From positions 10,551,395-10,615,394 of the forward strand of contig NC_065878.1 of assembly GCF_933775445.1 (NCBI RefSeq): DNA of 64,000 nucleotides, written 5' to 3'. Source of the DNA: Argentina anserina (taxonomy: Eukaryota; Streptophyta; Magnoliopsida; Rosales; Rosaceae). The notes beneath the pieces were generated by a model, which worked only from the letters and a program-made list of their open reading frames with translations, did not search any database and was not told the origin of the DNA. The position numbers and the translations under genes are program-made. The stretch's first letter is position 1; every line of letters begins with the position of its first letter. Positions 23,599 through 35,322 of the stretch are shown in pieces.

Positions 23599-26265
23599 TC
23601 TGACATAAGCTACCGGAATTTTTTATAGTGTGAGAAAGGAGGATATGGGGACAGCATGGTGACAAAGAAGAAGAGGGGAGTTATGGTTCTTCTTTATCTG
23701 GAAAATGCAAAACCGCCATAGTTTCTGGTTTGAATTTTTTTTCGTTATGCCCAAATGCCCTTCCTATAGTTCCTACTGTTTGCCATGTTTGCCTGATTTT
23801 TTTAAATAAGAATATGCAAAGGTTTATCCAGTTTTTATCCCCCTCTCATTTTTTTACCTAGCGTTGGGTTTTATTATTGAATTTGCTTGGATATTTGTAC
23901 TACCAACAAGTTAAAGAAATACTGAGATGACATTCGAAGCTAGCTAGCAAAAATACTTCAAATCACAATTGGTTTATAAGTAAAAATTTGCATCCTCTAG
24001 TGTTGTTTAAACCCTAAAATATACTACATATATGCGTGCACGTGTTTATTCGTTTATTTTTACGTACAGACATAACTTAATGTAGTGAACCGTTATTTTG
24101 AAAACAAATTCAGTGATAATTTATTAGCATGCATGCATGTCCACTTGTAGTTGTAATGTTCGTTAATATGTTCGTTATTAAGTCGTTGAGATCTAATTAG
24201 CTATACATTCGGTAATTTGATGATTAAGATTAATGTACTGATATACTGGACTAATTATGTGATGATTAAGATTAACATCAGTAAAGATAAATCCAGATTG
24301 ATATTTTATACACCCAATTTAAACCCTAAAACAGCTTCATAATTTTTTTTAGTTGCAAGAGATCTCTCTTTTTTACTGACCTAGAGTAAAATTGCAATAG
24401 TATTTTTTTTTTCATTTTCAAATACATTTATTATAATTGAAAAATAATATTTTGATGAATTCAATCAAAAGTACAGTTGCCTTTGGATTCACTATACAGT
24501 GAATTTCACATCTTTCAAGATTAGGCATGTCAGTTAATTCATAATCTAGATAGTTTTGCATCAAAATATGCATGCAAAGCGAATTTGAAAATTCCATCTC
24601 CCAGCGATATTTGGGGTAGTTTTTTTAATGCATATTTCGTCATTTAATTTAATTTATTGCATAATACCAATTTCTTTTCTGTACATAAATTATAAATCAA
24701 ACAAACAAAGGAAATGGATCTTCGTTTTCGTGTAATTTGGAAAGCTGTATTAAAGATGAAAACTTAGGGATACGAATGTTCGCTTCACTTCGAGAATTTA
24801 TGTACTTTCCTTATATGGTGTATAGAAGTAGAAAACTCATGATGTGGTTGTTGGCCGGCTTGTTGCTTACTATTGTACCTTGTCAAATTATGTTGCTTTC
24901 CTTTTCATGGCTTTCCTAATCTGCCTCATGCATATATTGCATCAAATATCTAAAATGCCAATTTGAAAAAGGAAAATTAATATATTTAAATTTAGGACTA
25001 TAATGTAAATAAAAAAAGAGTTAGGATTGGTAAGTTCAGTTCACCACAGGAATGTGAATCTTAAATATTTTGTAACACAACCAGTGATGAGTAATATTTC
25101 AAATGACAGTATATTCTCTCATTTCTAATACTGATGAAATTCATCCTAACCAAATTTGTGACTTGTGAGGGAGATGTTCCACCCGGGCCTCCCTATCAAA
25201 TTTTATTTGCATTTCATATTCTATATCCTTGGTTTGATTGAAGCACACAGAGCCAACAATGCACATACTGGATCATTAATCGAATTGCAAACATAGAGAC
25301 GAATTGCATTCAAATGCACTATTTATGTGAAAGATCAGTGTCATTTTTATTTTTGGACGACCTGGCAACGGGTTCATCCGTAATTTGTAGGGAGCATCTT
25401 GGGTGACTTTCTCAACTTGGCATGGACCATTCAATCTCTTGTTACAGATACAAGAATCCTACTAAAACTTGGCCAAATCGAAAAGCAGTCAATCATTTAA
25501 CTAACACAGTGGTCGTTTAATTTCTATCAAACATACGACTACACTTGTTAAATGCATACTTCCGACTTCCGATGGTCAAATGCTTATCGATTTACATACT
25601 TACGGCTACCAATGGCTTATCGATTTTGGTGATTTTATGTCTCCTATTCTTGCATGAGAATTCAAAGAATCAGTAATCATATTTATAAATACATTAATGA
25701 AGCAAAAATTCAGAAGTTAAAAGGATCTGAATTTACTTTGTTGCCGAATGCCGAATGCCAAAATGGTGGTACAACATCTGAATATTCCGCTTAACCTTTC
25801 CTGTTACCTGGTGTTAGAGCATCTAATTAGCGTTGAACTGGGATGAATATATTGCACAAAAAATAATAATATTTAGGAGAAAGGAGATCCCATGCTAAAT
25901 ACACTTTTCATGATCATACGGCATAAACTTGCTTGCTTGATCACTTAAGTAAATCCAATCATTATTAATGAATAGCCAATCAAAAGGTCAAAAGATTTAC
26001 TTGGTGAGATGGGTGTAACACCTATCCTGGGAAAATCCTTTCCAATTTTGTATCATCCAGTTATATTTTTAATAGCATCTGTGATACACTCAAAGCTTCT
26101 ACCAGTTTGTACTTTGTACTTAAATGGTCCCACTCATGTTTATTCTATAAGTAAACATGTTGAAAGATTTTGCTTTGAAAATCAACTTGTGAGGATAAAA
26201 AAATGAGCCTACTCTTCCTAAATCATATTACTTGTTGCTAGTCCAAAAGCATCAATGAAGGAAAA
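23599..26265. other. No gene recognised
   Basis: About 2.7 kb of AT-rich intergenic DNA. Short open frames (24737-24919, 26009-26206) have no recognisable domains and no coding character, so they are not annotated. Confidence 0.55.
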
Positions 26266-29200
26266 TTACGCTGTCTGTTGATCACCAGTTTGCTGTATCA
26301 GCTGAGAGTAAATGTATTCATCAACCCGCCGCTTGGCCAATGCCACCTGGTAAGCAACAAAATCTCATGAGAACCTTAATGTGCAGAAGATTCATATATT
26401 ATAAAAAGAAGGCAAGCACAATATGCTTGTTTTGAGAAATGCGATTTGAAATTTTGAAGATGCTAATTTATGTCAACTTCAGAAATAGCTGTGCTTCGTA
26501 ATGTAGTTCTAATAATTTTCAAATGATATGTTCAAAGTTCTATTAATATGTTCAAAGTTAAAGGATTAAATAACATACATTAGTACATAACCATCTATTC
26601 TGAATATATATTCCAGAACACCAATCAACTACAAAACCAAACTACAATGCAAGGACTCTAATCTGAACAACTTAGAGTAGCTCCAACAAACTACCTATTC
26701 ATGTTCCTGAACAATTTATGGAAGATTTCGAGAAAACAGTGCTTCATTGAACTTACACATGACTACTTCAAGACTAAACTTTGTCCCCTATATTTTATGG
26801 GAAGAGTGGCTCCTTATTTTATTATATAAATTTAAAGTTCTGTTTGGAGTTTTCTATAATTGTTTTAGAGTATATGCGATCTATTCAACAATTCCCTACT
26901 TGCTAGTATTGAGAGCAATGGTCTAAATCACGGTTATCGGCATCGTATCGGTTTTGTAAAATAAGGATATAACGGAAATATATCGAGATATATCGGATTA
27001 TATCAGATTTATCGTTTTTGTTAATTTTTAATTAAATTTAATATATTTATAAACATATACATCAAAATATACCAAATAAACTTGAGAAATTAAAACTTAT
27101 AGAAGTAAATGTACTAAATAAACTTCATAAAATAAATATTTGATTGTTTTGACAATTAAAATATATAAATAGTATTAATTAAAAAAAATAGAGTTGATCA
27201 TTCATCATAAACTCTCTCGTCATCGAATGTTATCAACGAAATTTTCATTTTCTTTAAATTATATTTTCAAACAGACGTGGTTTTAAAAAAAATAAAATAA
27301 AAAAACACCGATATATCGGGTCAAACTCGGTTTGATTCGATATATAGTCATTTGACTTGATTTTTCGGGTTAACCGATATAATAGACCGATAAGCAACTT
27401 ATCGTATCGTTTTCTTAATATCGGGGATATATCGAGGATATATCGGGATATTTAGAACATTGATTGAGAGTATTACTTGTGTGGTCACTTAATAACTGGG
27501 CCAGCTACAGTAGTTTTTAGTCAAGTTCCACAAACATCTTTTGGTGCATCAATTGAGATGTCCATGGAACAGTTGCACTTAAAAAGTAACTATGTTCATC
27601 ATCTTAAATCTAGCCTTAAATGTTTATACTACCAATTGTGCGTGCAGGCGTGCTATTTTTTTTTTTGCTGCAATTGACAGTCAGATCACTTGAATGAACA
27701 AAGATAATTATAGATATATTTTTCTCAAAAAAAAAAAGAATAAGATAAAGATAGATATACCTGCTGGGCATTACCACAAAATTGAATTTGCCTATGCTTT
27801 TGTTCACCTTTCCCACCATAAACCTACAAAATATGTACACCCACCCTATTTGAAATAAACAGTGATACATTCACAGGGAAACCGGAGGAGCGAGAGGTAC
27901 AGTGCGAATTATGTCATATACTTGTTGCAAGATGTGATTACCTTAAACCATATTATAATTAGTGGATTTTAAAGGATAAGGTACCTTGATCATTGCGCCA
28001 GACTCACTTCTAATCCTTGAAATGTTGGAGCCACTTCTACCGATCAACCCACCAACCATTGTTTCCGATATTGTCATCTCAAAAGTAATATATTCAGCTG
28101 CAAGATTGGTTGTCCTAAATATAAGAAACAAATTAAAACTTGATAGAGCTGCATAATGTGGCCTTTGTAATGTTAAGTTTTTCTTATATGGATAAGACTG
28201 AATAACCTGAAGCTGGGTCCATGTATGCTTGAACTTGAGGTAGCCGGATAGCTATATAGTTATAGCCCGGGCTGATAGAAATCACTTGCTGACGCGGGTT
28301 TTCTCTAAGGAGAGAAGATATTAAGTATGTTGCCAAAATGACTTGAGATGTAAACATCAACAATAGCATGGACACTATGTAAAGCCAAAAGAGTGTAACC
28401 TTAGCTGACAACCAATCTCTTCCAAACCTTTCTGAACAGCAGGTATGTCACCTGATATCTGAATTTCACAAGAACGCCCATCATCAGCAATTTTGATAGC
28501 TAACATTATATTAGAAACAGAGCCAACTACAGGTTGAGCTAGAAATAATATGGCAGTCAATAATGGTACTAGGAAAGAGGAGACGGAGCTATCGTCCTTG
28601 TAGTTTCAAAAAACAAACTGACCTGTACCACTCGATCAGACTCACAGGCAGACGCACACAAAGGCAACTGACTCGGAGCAAGGATTGCGATTGCGGCCCC
28701 AGAGGAGTTCCTCAATTTCTCAATATTCTGACCAGACATCCCAATCAAAGAACCTGCTTGAGAACCAGCAATCAAAAGTCTTATCGTATTTGCCACCACA
28801 TGTCCTGCACCAATTATCCCCGCCTCACTGCCATTCCCATCATCCTATCAACAACATACATTCAAGAATCAATCATCTCATCAGTATATTACCATATAAC
28901 ACAAACTCAAAGAAGCACTAGATTCATTTAGACAACTCCCTAAACAAAATGCACCATAGTTCTAGCATTTAGAACTTGTCACGAAACACGACAACCTCTA
29001 ACTAACTAACCTTCCTTATTTCTTATTCCAATAAGTTGTTTGCAGCTTCTCTACCGCATAATCATTCATCTTTCAATACAAAAACTGCGAAAACCGTATT
29101 GGAGTTCAAAAATACTAACAGGCAACACTAAAATCGAAGCAGAAGATAGCTCATCACCTTCAGAATCAAGTTAGTTATTAGTTTTAGCGCATTCTCGGCA

Positions 29201-29563
29201 TCAGTAGTTTCGTCATCACTATCCTTTGAGCTTATTATAATCACTCTCTCCTCATTTCTCTACAACAACAACAACAGAAAATCACCATTTTTTCTGCATT
29301 GAAATAAGAAAGGTGTGAATATAACAGAGGGCGATACTCACGGCGATGGCGTCGGCGATCTTGATGGTGGCTTTGGAGTCTTCACGAATCTTCTGAATGC
29401 GGCAGCCTTCCTTGCCGATGACCTTGCCGATCCGTCTGGACGGGACGACGACTCGGAAGGTGACGTCTTGGGCATTGGCCCGGCGCTTTGGGGCGGAGTC
29501 CGGGGGTTCCGGCTCGTCGCGGCGGCGCTTCATGGCGGGGAGGTGGGCGGGTAGTTCTGGCAT
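26266..29563 (-). CDS. Triple-KH-domain RNA-binding protein (poly(rC)-binding protein-like), eight exons
   Basis: Exons, in gene order: 29563-29342, 29259-29158, 28844-28623, 28458-28400, 28304-28207, 28097-27985, 27823-27761 and 26346-26266. All introns are GT-AG and every junction keeps frame; the sum is 960 nt, 319 residues plus TAA. KH1 (about residues 34-108) has RIGKVIGKEGCRIQKIRE. KH2 (about 125-205) has AGSLIGMSGQNIEKLRNSSG. KH3 (about 241-312) has VGGLIGRSGSNISRIRSESG. Each GXXG loop is intact, although KH2 reads GMSG where others carry a basic residue. The N-terminus is basic (MKRRRDEPEPPDSAPKRR), a likely nuclear signal. The protein should bind single-stranded C/U-rich RNA and act in RNA processing, as relatives such as HEN4 and FLK do; I cannot name an orthologue. 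An in-frame ATG at 29659 would add 32 residues. The last intron (1.4 kb) hosts a hAT insertion. Confidence 0.9.
26916..27462. mobile_element. Non-autonomous hAT element in the last intron of the KH gene
   Basis: Termini are CAATGGTCTAAAT on the left and ATTTAGAACATTG on the right (one mismatch). They are flanked by the exact 8-bp duplication ATTGAGAG (26908-26915 and 27463-27470). Subterminal regions are filled with TATCGG/ATATATCGG repeats in both orientations, and the AT-rich core has no gene. It lies within the 26347-27760 intron, well away from both splice sites. Confidence 0.88.
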
Positions 29564-29659
29564 TTGGATTTGTTGAGTATATGGGAATTTGGTTGTTAAA
29601 TTGCGCCATTTAGCTTCGATAAGTCGTAAAAAGGAAATAAGGTAAGAATTGATTTCCAT

Positions 29660-30486
29660 TGATTTCTACTTTCTAGAGGTAAAAACTCTTTAGAAACTCT
29701 TTGGGGTGTTAGAAGCTGAATTATTTATATAATTATATTTATGAGCTTGTTATGAGGATAAAATTTATAGAAGTCATCAAGAGTTTCATGCTTGTATATT
29801 TTTATTGAATTACAGTGAGAAAGTTCCATTTTGAGTTTTGAAATTTCAAAAAGTTGAAATCAAATTGAGTCTATTGATCCGATAAACACATGGTAAAATG
29901 ATTATTCAGTCGTTGAAATATTATAGTAGTCATAGTAGTGATAGTACTAATGATTACAAATTTTACAATAATGTGAATGTTATGAATAACAAATTTACCA
30001 TCTTCAATCTTTCTTAGTTGAGGTTGGATAACAAACACCAAAACCAGGTGGACGCCTCTAATCCACTACTGCCATACCAAATTTTGAAACTTTTCTAAAT
30101 TGTTGGCCAGACTTAACCAAAAAACTTAAGAGAAAATGACATTTTGTGGCGAGTTAAAAAGAAAATTGAATTTTTTTTTATCAATCCAAGTCTGACCTGA
30201 ATTAGATAAAGTTATGTTTGATTAAATTTTACACCAAGTAAATGATTGAACATCAAATATCCAGCTCACGTTCGCTCAACTTAGTGTCCAGTTAGGTTTC
30301 CGCTTAATCAAATTACCGGAGTGGTATGACACATTTGACGTATTTTATTGTCTTTTCATATTTGTTGAGTTTCATTTTCGGGTTTATCTACTAAATTGAC
30401 TGTGTTTGATTTTGATACTTTCTACGTGTATATATTTTGTAGTAATTTGTTTTTTTCTCACTGAGTTTCTTTTTCAATTTTACCTT
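29660..30486. other. No gene recognised; shared upstream region of two divergent loci
   Basis: AT-rich spacer between the KH gene (leftward) and the mTERF pseudogene (rightward), presumably holding both promoters. No convincing TATA box or repeat was singled out. Confidence 0.5.
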
Positions 30487-32078
30487 ATGTTTGACCATTT
30501 ATGCGCACTATGTTTACTGAATTACTGCCGTGAAAACCCAATCTTTAGGGGGAACCATGACCCTCCCAAAACCACCCTCCTCTCCCACCACTTCTCCACT
30601 GCCGCCAAAACCACCGCAACCACCGCCCTCCCAAGACTCCCCAACGTCCCCTCCAAGTACAAATCTGAAGCCCTCAGCCAAGCCCAGCTAGTCCTCACCG
30701 ACTACCTCCACACCACTCGGTCCCTCCCCTACACTTTGGCCAAGCACATCAGCAAACACTCCCTCTTCACCCTCCCCAATCTCGTCAAGCACATCCCTTA
30801 CTCCCGCCCCAACTTCTCCCGAAGCTTCCAGCACTTCCTCAGGTACCACCCCATCAACGAATTCGAGTTTTTCTTTGAAAGCATAGGGATACACCACACT
30901 CTACTTCCACATTTCTTGCCCACCAATAAGTTCTTCCTTTCGGAAGACGAGGCTGTTATGAATGCTGCTTGTGTGCTTACTGGCTTCGGGTTTCCGTGGA
31001 ATTTGTTGGGGAAGTTGTACAGGGAGGAGCATTGTGTTTTTGAGCAGAGTTGTGGGGAGTTGAAATGTAGGCTTAGTGAGTTTAAGGAGTTTGGTTGGGG
31101 GAATCTTTCGGTTGTGGGGATTTCTTGGCTTTTTCGATGCTGTTGCGTGTCGACGGGGAGTTGAGTGGTGAGGTTGTGGCGTTGTTGGGTGATTTGAAGA
31201 GGGTTTTTGTGGAGTTTGATATTGCGAGTTGTGTGGAGGGAAATGTGGATACTTGGTATGAGGTTTGTAGGATGGTGAGGGTGTTTTATGATTTGGGTGT
31301 CGAAAATTGGAAGTTGGGAGAGATGTTGTGTAGGAAGAAAGATGCATTTCTTTGTTACTCGGAAGAGGTGTTAGTTGAGAAAGTTGTTTACTTCTGTAGA
31401 TTAGGTGTTAGGAAGGAGGATGTTGGTTGATTTCTTCTTGAAAGAATAGAAGTTTTGAGTCTTGATTTGGAAATCCCGGTGGTATCGACTTTGGGACGGT
31501 TGAGACGTTTAGGATTGGATGAGAATGAGTTGAAGGAAGTGAGTGGGAAGTATCCAAATGTGATGGGGAGAAATAGAATGGTTAATGCTACCTCATTTGA
31601 TGAGGGCTATGGATCTTCATGAGTGGTTCTTTACTAGGATTAAGAATGAATATGAATTGGTAGTTATGTACTCAATGATACTGATGAAGATCACATGAAG
31701 AAAGAATTTAGTTGCGGATTGGAGCAGTTCCTATCTTGTAAAGCTCATGTTCATGAAATGAAGAAATTGAATTTTATGCATAGCATTGGGTTTGGGGAGA
31801 ATCCTTTGACTCTGAAGGTCTTGTCATGCATACGTGGCAGGAGTGATGAGTTACAAAAGCGATTCGGTATCCTTCTTATTACGGGGCTTAAATTCTCACA
31901 GGTTTGTTTGATTATAACCAAAGGGCCACATATCCTGAATCAGAACCCAGAGTATCTTGAGGAGAAAGTAAAATTTCTTTGTGGTGAGATGAATTCGTCG
32001 AAGGAGTACCTTAATATTTTTCCAGCATTTTTGTGTTTTGATTTGGATAATCTGATTAAGCCTAGATACAGATTTTAG
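30487..32078 (+). pseudogene. mTERF-family gene (MTEF18/SHOT1-like), broken
   Basis: The protein resembles the mitochondrial mTERF factor MTEF18 (SHOT1). It has a Ser/Thr/Pro-rich presequence, then LVLTDYLHTTRSLPYTLAKH, FLRYHPINEFEFFFESIGIH, a central block (VVALLGDLKRVFVEF, IASCVEGNVDTWYEVCRM), NELKEVSGKYPNVMGRN, and a C-terminal part (IGFGENPLTLKVLSCIRGRS, HILNQNPEYLEEKVKFLCGE, YLNIFPAFLCFDLDNLIKPR). It is interrupted by a frameshift near 31125, a TGA at 31428-31430, further frameshifts near 31590 and 31675, and a stop at 32078 just after KPRYRF, where family members continue. mTERF proteins act in organellar transcription or RNA metabolism; this copy cannot make a full protein. Sequencing error could explain single breaks but hardly all of them. 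Confidence 0.82.
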
Positions 32079-34430
32079 CCATGAAAATCCATAGTAAACA
32101 AACCCAAGGAGTGCGTCGAAGGAGTACACTTATTCAAAGTAAGTTCTGATTTGAGCTTTGTATACAAGTTATAATAGCAAAATGATTCTTCATACTGGCC
32201 TTTTCTATCTAGAAATGCTCTCTCTTTTGTGTACGTGTGTATTGCATGGTTTGTTTATCAAAAACAATGTTCTGCATGCTCAATTTAATTCTTGCTTCAT
32301 GTTAATGAGAGGTAGGTTCATTTGGTGTGACATTTAAAACTTTAAAAGTGATGTTGTATATTATCGTAGTGAAATATCATTTGTTGATTTTGTTCGACAG
32401 GCAGAGTTCTTTATGCAGTGCAAATATTACAAAAGGGTTTTCTTATTATGTTTACATTACTTCTTTGTTTTGATACTCATGTTTTCAATCTGGCAATGTA
32501 TTCTCTGTACCAGCCAATAGTTGAAGAGTGATCGGCTGGAGCTTTTCTTGAACATTTTTCTGTCACTATCAGTGGAACAGAGTTACTTTGCCTGAGATCA
32601 GCCTCAATGTTAGTGTTTCAAGCTAGCGCCAGATGTACCGAGAAGCACGCTCTTGTAGCTGTGTAACCTTATGGCTGTCACGACCAAGGTCCTTGCTCAA
32701 CTTTTTCTTTATATTAGACTGCTCTTCTTGTTCATTACTTATGCTTGCACAGCTTGGTTATTTGGAAGTGTAGTTCCTTGTTATTTTTTCTGGCACATAA
32801 CTGAGTATATTAAACCAAAGAGGGGAGGGCAATGACCAGTACAACCAAGGCCAGTCTTTGGTCACTATCAGTCATGCAGTATTGGAAATTTGGAGTGCCT
32901 TACTTTTGGGAATTACTAGACATTCTGCTTGAACACAAGGAACAAGAACTAGAACTAGAACTGTTGTTATTTCTTTGTGGGGTTTTTTTGAAAGAAATCA
33001 AAATTGATAATATATAGTGTGGAACATCAATAAATTATACTCTCAGCAGTGACAAATAATTGTACTCAATGGAATTGAACCAGGCGGAAATTCAGCCTAC
33101 TTTGCTCCCCAGAAGATTCTGTCTCAGAGAACACTGAGCCCTTTCATGACCGGCACGTCTCTGGAGAAATTCATGAGTGTCCTATTGTATCGTGAATTCA
33201 TGATAGGTCTGCTGTAAACAAGTTGCAGATGGCTAACATCACTGAAGAAGGTATAACAGTCTCGAAGCCCTACTCCTACTGGAGGTGCTCAAGGATCATG
33301 CATGGTAACTGGATAACTTCCTTTTCTTTAACATCAGAACAAGAACCAGATAATCGTGTTATGAACCCTAATTTGAATATGTTTTATATTCCTGCCCCAA
33401 CTCCTGCAAGTTGCAACTCAGAAATATTTACTTTTGATTTTCTGAGATCAAATCACTGTGTGCTAATAAATAATAATATATATCTTGAAAACAATTTGAA
33501 CAGTCATGCATGCCTTGTTACCTCTCTTGCAGTTGATTTCTGTGCTTTGAGGCATCGGTCGTGAAACATTTCGTGAAGGTACAACAATGAAAATGGTAGT
33601 TTGCGGTTCAAAACATTCAAACATGGAATGAAGAAGCAAAATGGAACTGGATCTAAAGCTTTTGCATGGTGATGCCACTTGGAGTAGGTAATGCGTGTAG
33701 ATAAGATGAGTCTTTTTTATCGTCAAGCTCTAATGAAAGACGAGAAACTATTTATTTTTGTTACACTATCCAATCTAAACCCGTCATGGTCATGTCCTGA
33801 ATCATGATTTAAACCGATTTAGAAAACCCTATTAGTGTACGTTTTTGAGTTATATAGTTCATGAAGTTCAACCAACATCAAACTGGAACTGATCTGATTA
33901 CAAGATTAACAACAAAAATAAACTGATCTGATTACAAGAGTAACAACAAAAATACTCAATTGAAATCCAATCATAGAAGACAAGCCAATACTGTCTCATA
34001 TTCGAGGAAACTCAATTACAAAAACCCTCATTCTTCTTTGCTCATAGTCCTAGAGATTGTTTCACATCCCTAAACGCAGTGCTAGCCCTTTCTGGGCTAA
34101 AAGAGTTCACTTGTCTCCAATCTAGCGAATTCGATACACATTTTTTTTCTTTATTAGTTGTGCTATGTGGAATAAGAGACGAAGTTTTTTGGCGCTAAGA
34201 AGCGGGAAATACCTAAGTAACATTAATATAGGCAAAAAAGCCGATTTGCACCTCAAATTTGGTCATAATTGTCAATTTGCATACTGAACTTGTATTTGAA
34301 TCAATTTATCTCCTAAACTTGGTAAAAATTGCCGATTTGCACCATATCCGTTGAATTTAATGTTCTCCATCCAATTTTAAATCACATGTTATGCATTTGA
34401 GGGGCAATTTTACCATTAATATATTATGCG
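32079..34430. other. No gene recognised
   Basis: Includes a second partial copy of the CGTCGAAGGAGTAC string of the mTERF pseudogene (near 32116 against 31997), suggesting small duplications. Otherwise no domain, repeat or structural RNA is recognised. Short open frames such as 33223-33564 show no family signal. Confidence 0.5.
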
Positions 34431-34479
34431 AAAGACACTAAAACGACGTCGTTGTGTTAAATTTAGGTCACAAATAGAA

Positions 34480-34692
34480 TTGGAGACGAGTTGGGCCCCC
34501 AGAGTCGTCTCTTGCTCCCCAAAGCACACAAATCTTGTTTTCTCTCCGTTGCTTTCTTTCTCCCGGAGAAGCCATCTCCGATCTCTCTCCGATTCAATTT
34601 CCGTCGCCTATATTTCGTCTCCTATTCCCTGCAACACCTCTGACCTCATCCCACCAGCCTCAGTCATCGTGCTTCTCTTTCTCAGTAGGTAA
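34480..34692 (+). other. Probable 5' UTR exon of the transposase/Myb-like gene
   Basis: A pyrimidine-rich, less AT-rich segment (TCTCTCCGATTC-type) ends at a donor-like AG|GTAAAG at about 34691. The next coding start is ATG 35323. It reads like a spliced 5' leader, but neither the transcription start nor the acceptor is fixed. Confidence 0.35.
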
Positions 34693-35322
34693 AGCTTTAA
34701 AGTTTCAATCTTTCTTTGTTTCCTCTGAGAAATTTTTGAACTTTATTGTTAATTTTAGTTGGGTTTTCAGTTTTTGTGTTTTCTAACTGTTTAATTTTTA
34801 CTTGGGTTTGCTGCCATGTCAATTCTTCTGGTCCTGTTCTGAATGTAACTCTTTGTGTTTTACTTCTGGTGATAATGCTTCCTTTTCTTAGAGCAGATTG
34901 CTTATGTTTCATAAAATGAAGAATTGTTAGTAATTTCTCAAAGATTAACCAAGTCTGATTCATTTTGAAGATTTTGGTCAGTGAAGCATTTGGCATTTCT
35001 GATTTGTTATATTTAGTGTGACACAAATATAAAAAATATGAGTTGGTTTGATTCTTTGAGTGAAGTTTGTGTGATATCAACCTGGGTGTAGTGGTAATCG
35101 AGATAGGGAGAAAAAGAGTTCAGTCAATGTCACTGTATCCATAGTGTTATTATATATAGCTTTGATTTTCCAGTTCTGAATAACTCCTTGTATACATTTC
35201 TGTCATAATATAGTTTTTTTTTTCGATGCAACTGTCATAACATAGTTGCACTTCACAGTTTACTTGGTTTATATCCCTTTATCATCCTATGTAAGTTATG
35301 AGCACCCCTGAACCTATTGTGA

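Noticed and set aside
28563..28931. Plus-strand frames of 78-122 codons
   Set aside because: Antisense to KH exon 3, whose minus-strand frame joins exactly with its neighbours.
30901..31347. 148-codon minus-strand open frame, Pro/His/Ser/Thr-rich
   Set aside because: It lies antisense to the mTERF pseudogene, has biased composition with no domain, and the plus-strand frames explain the region.
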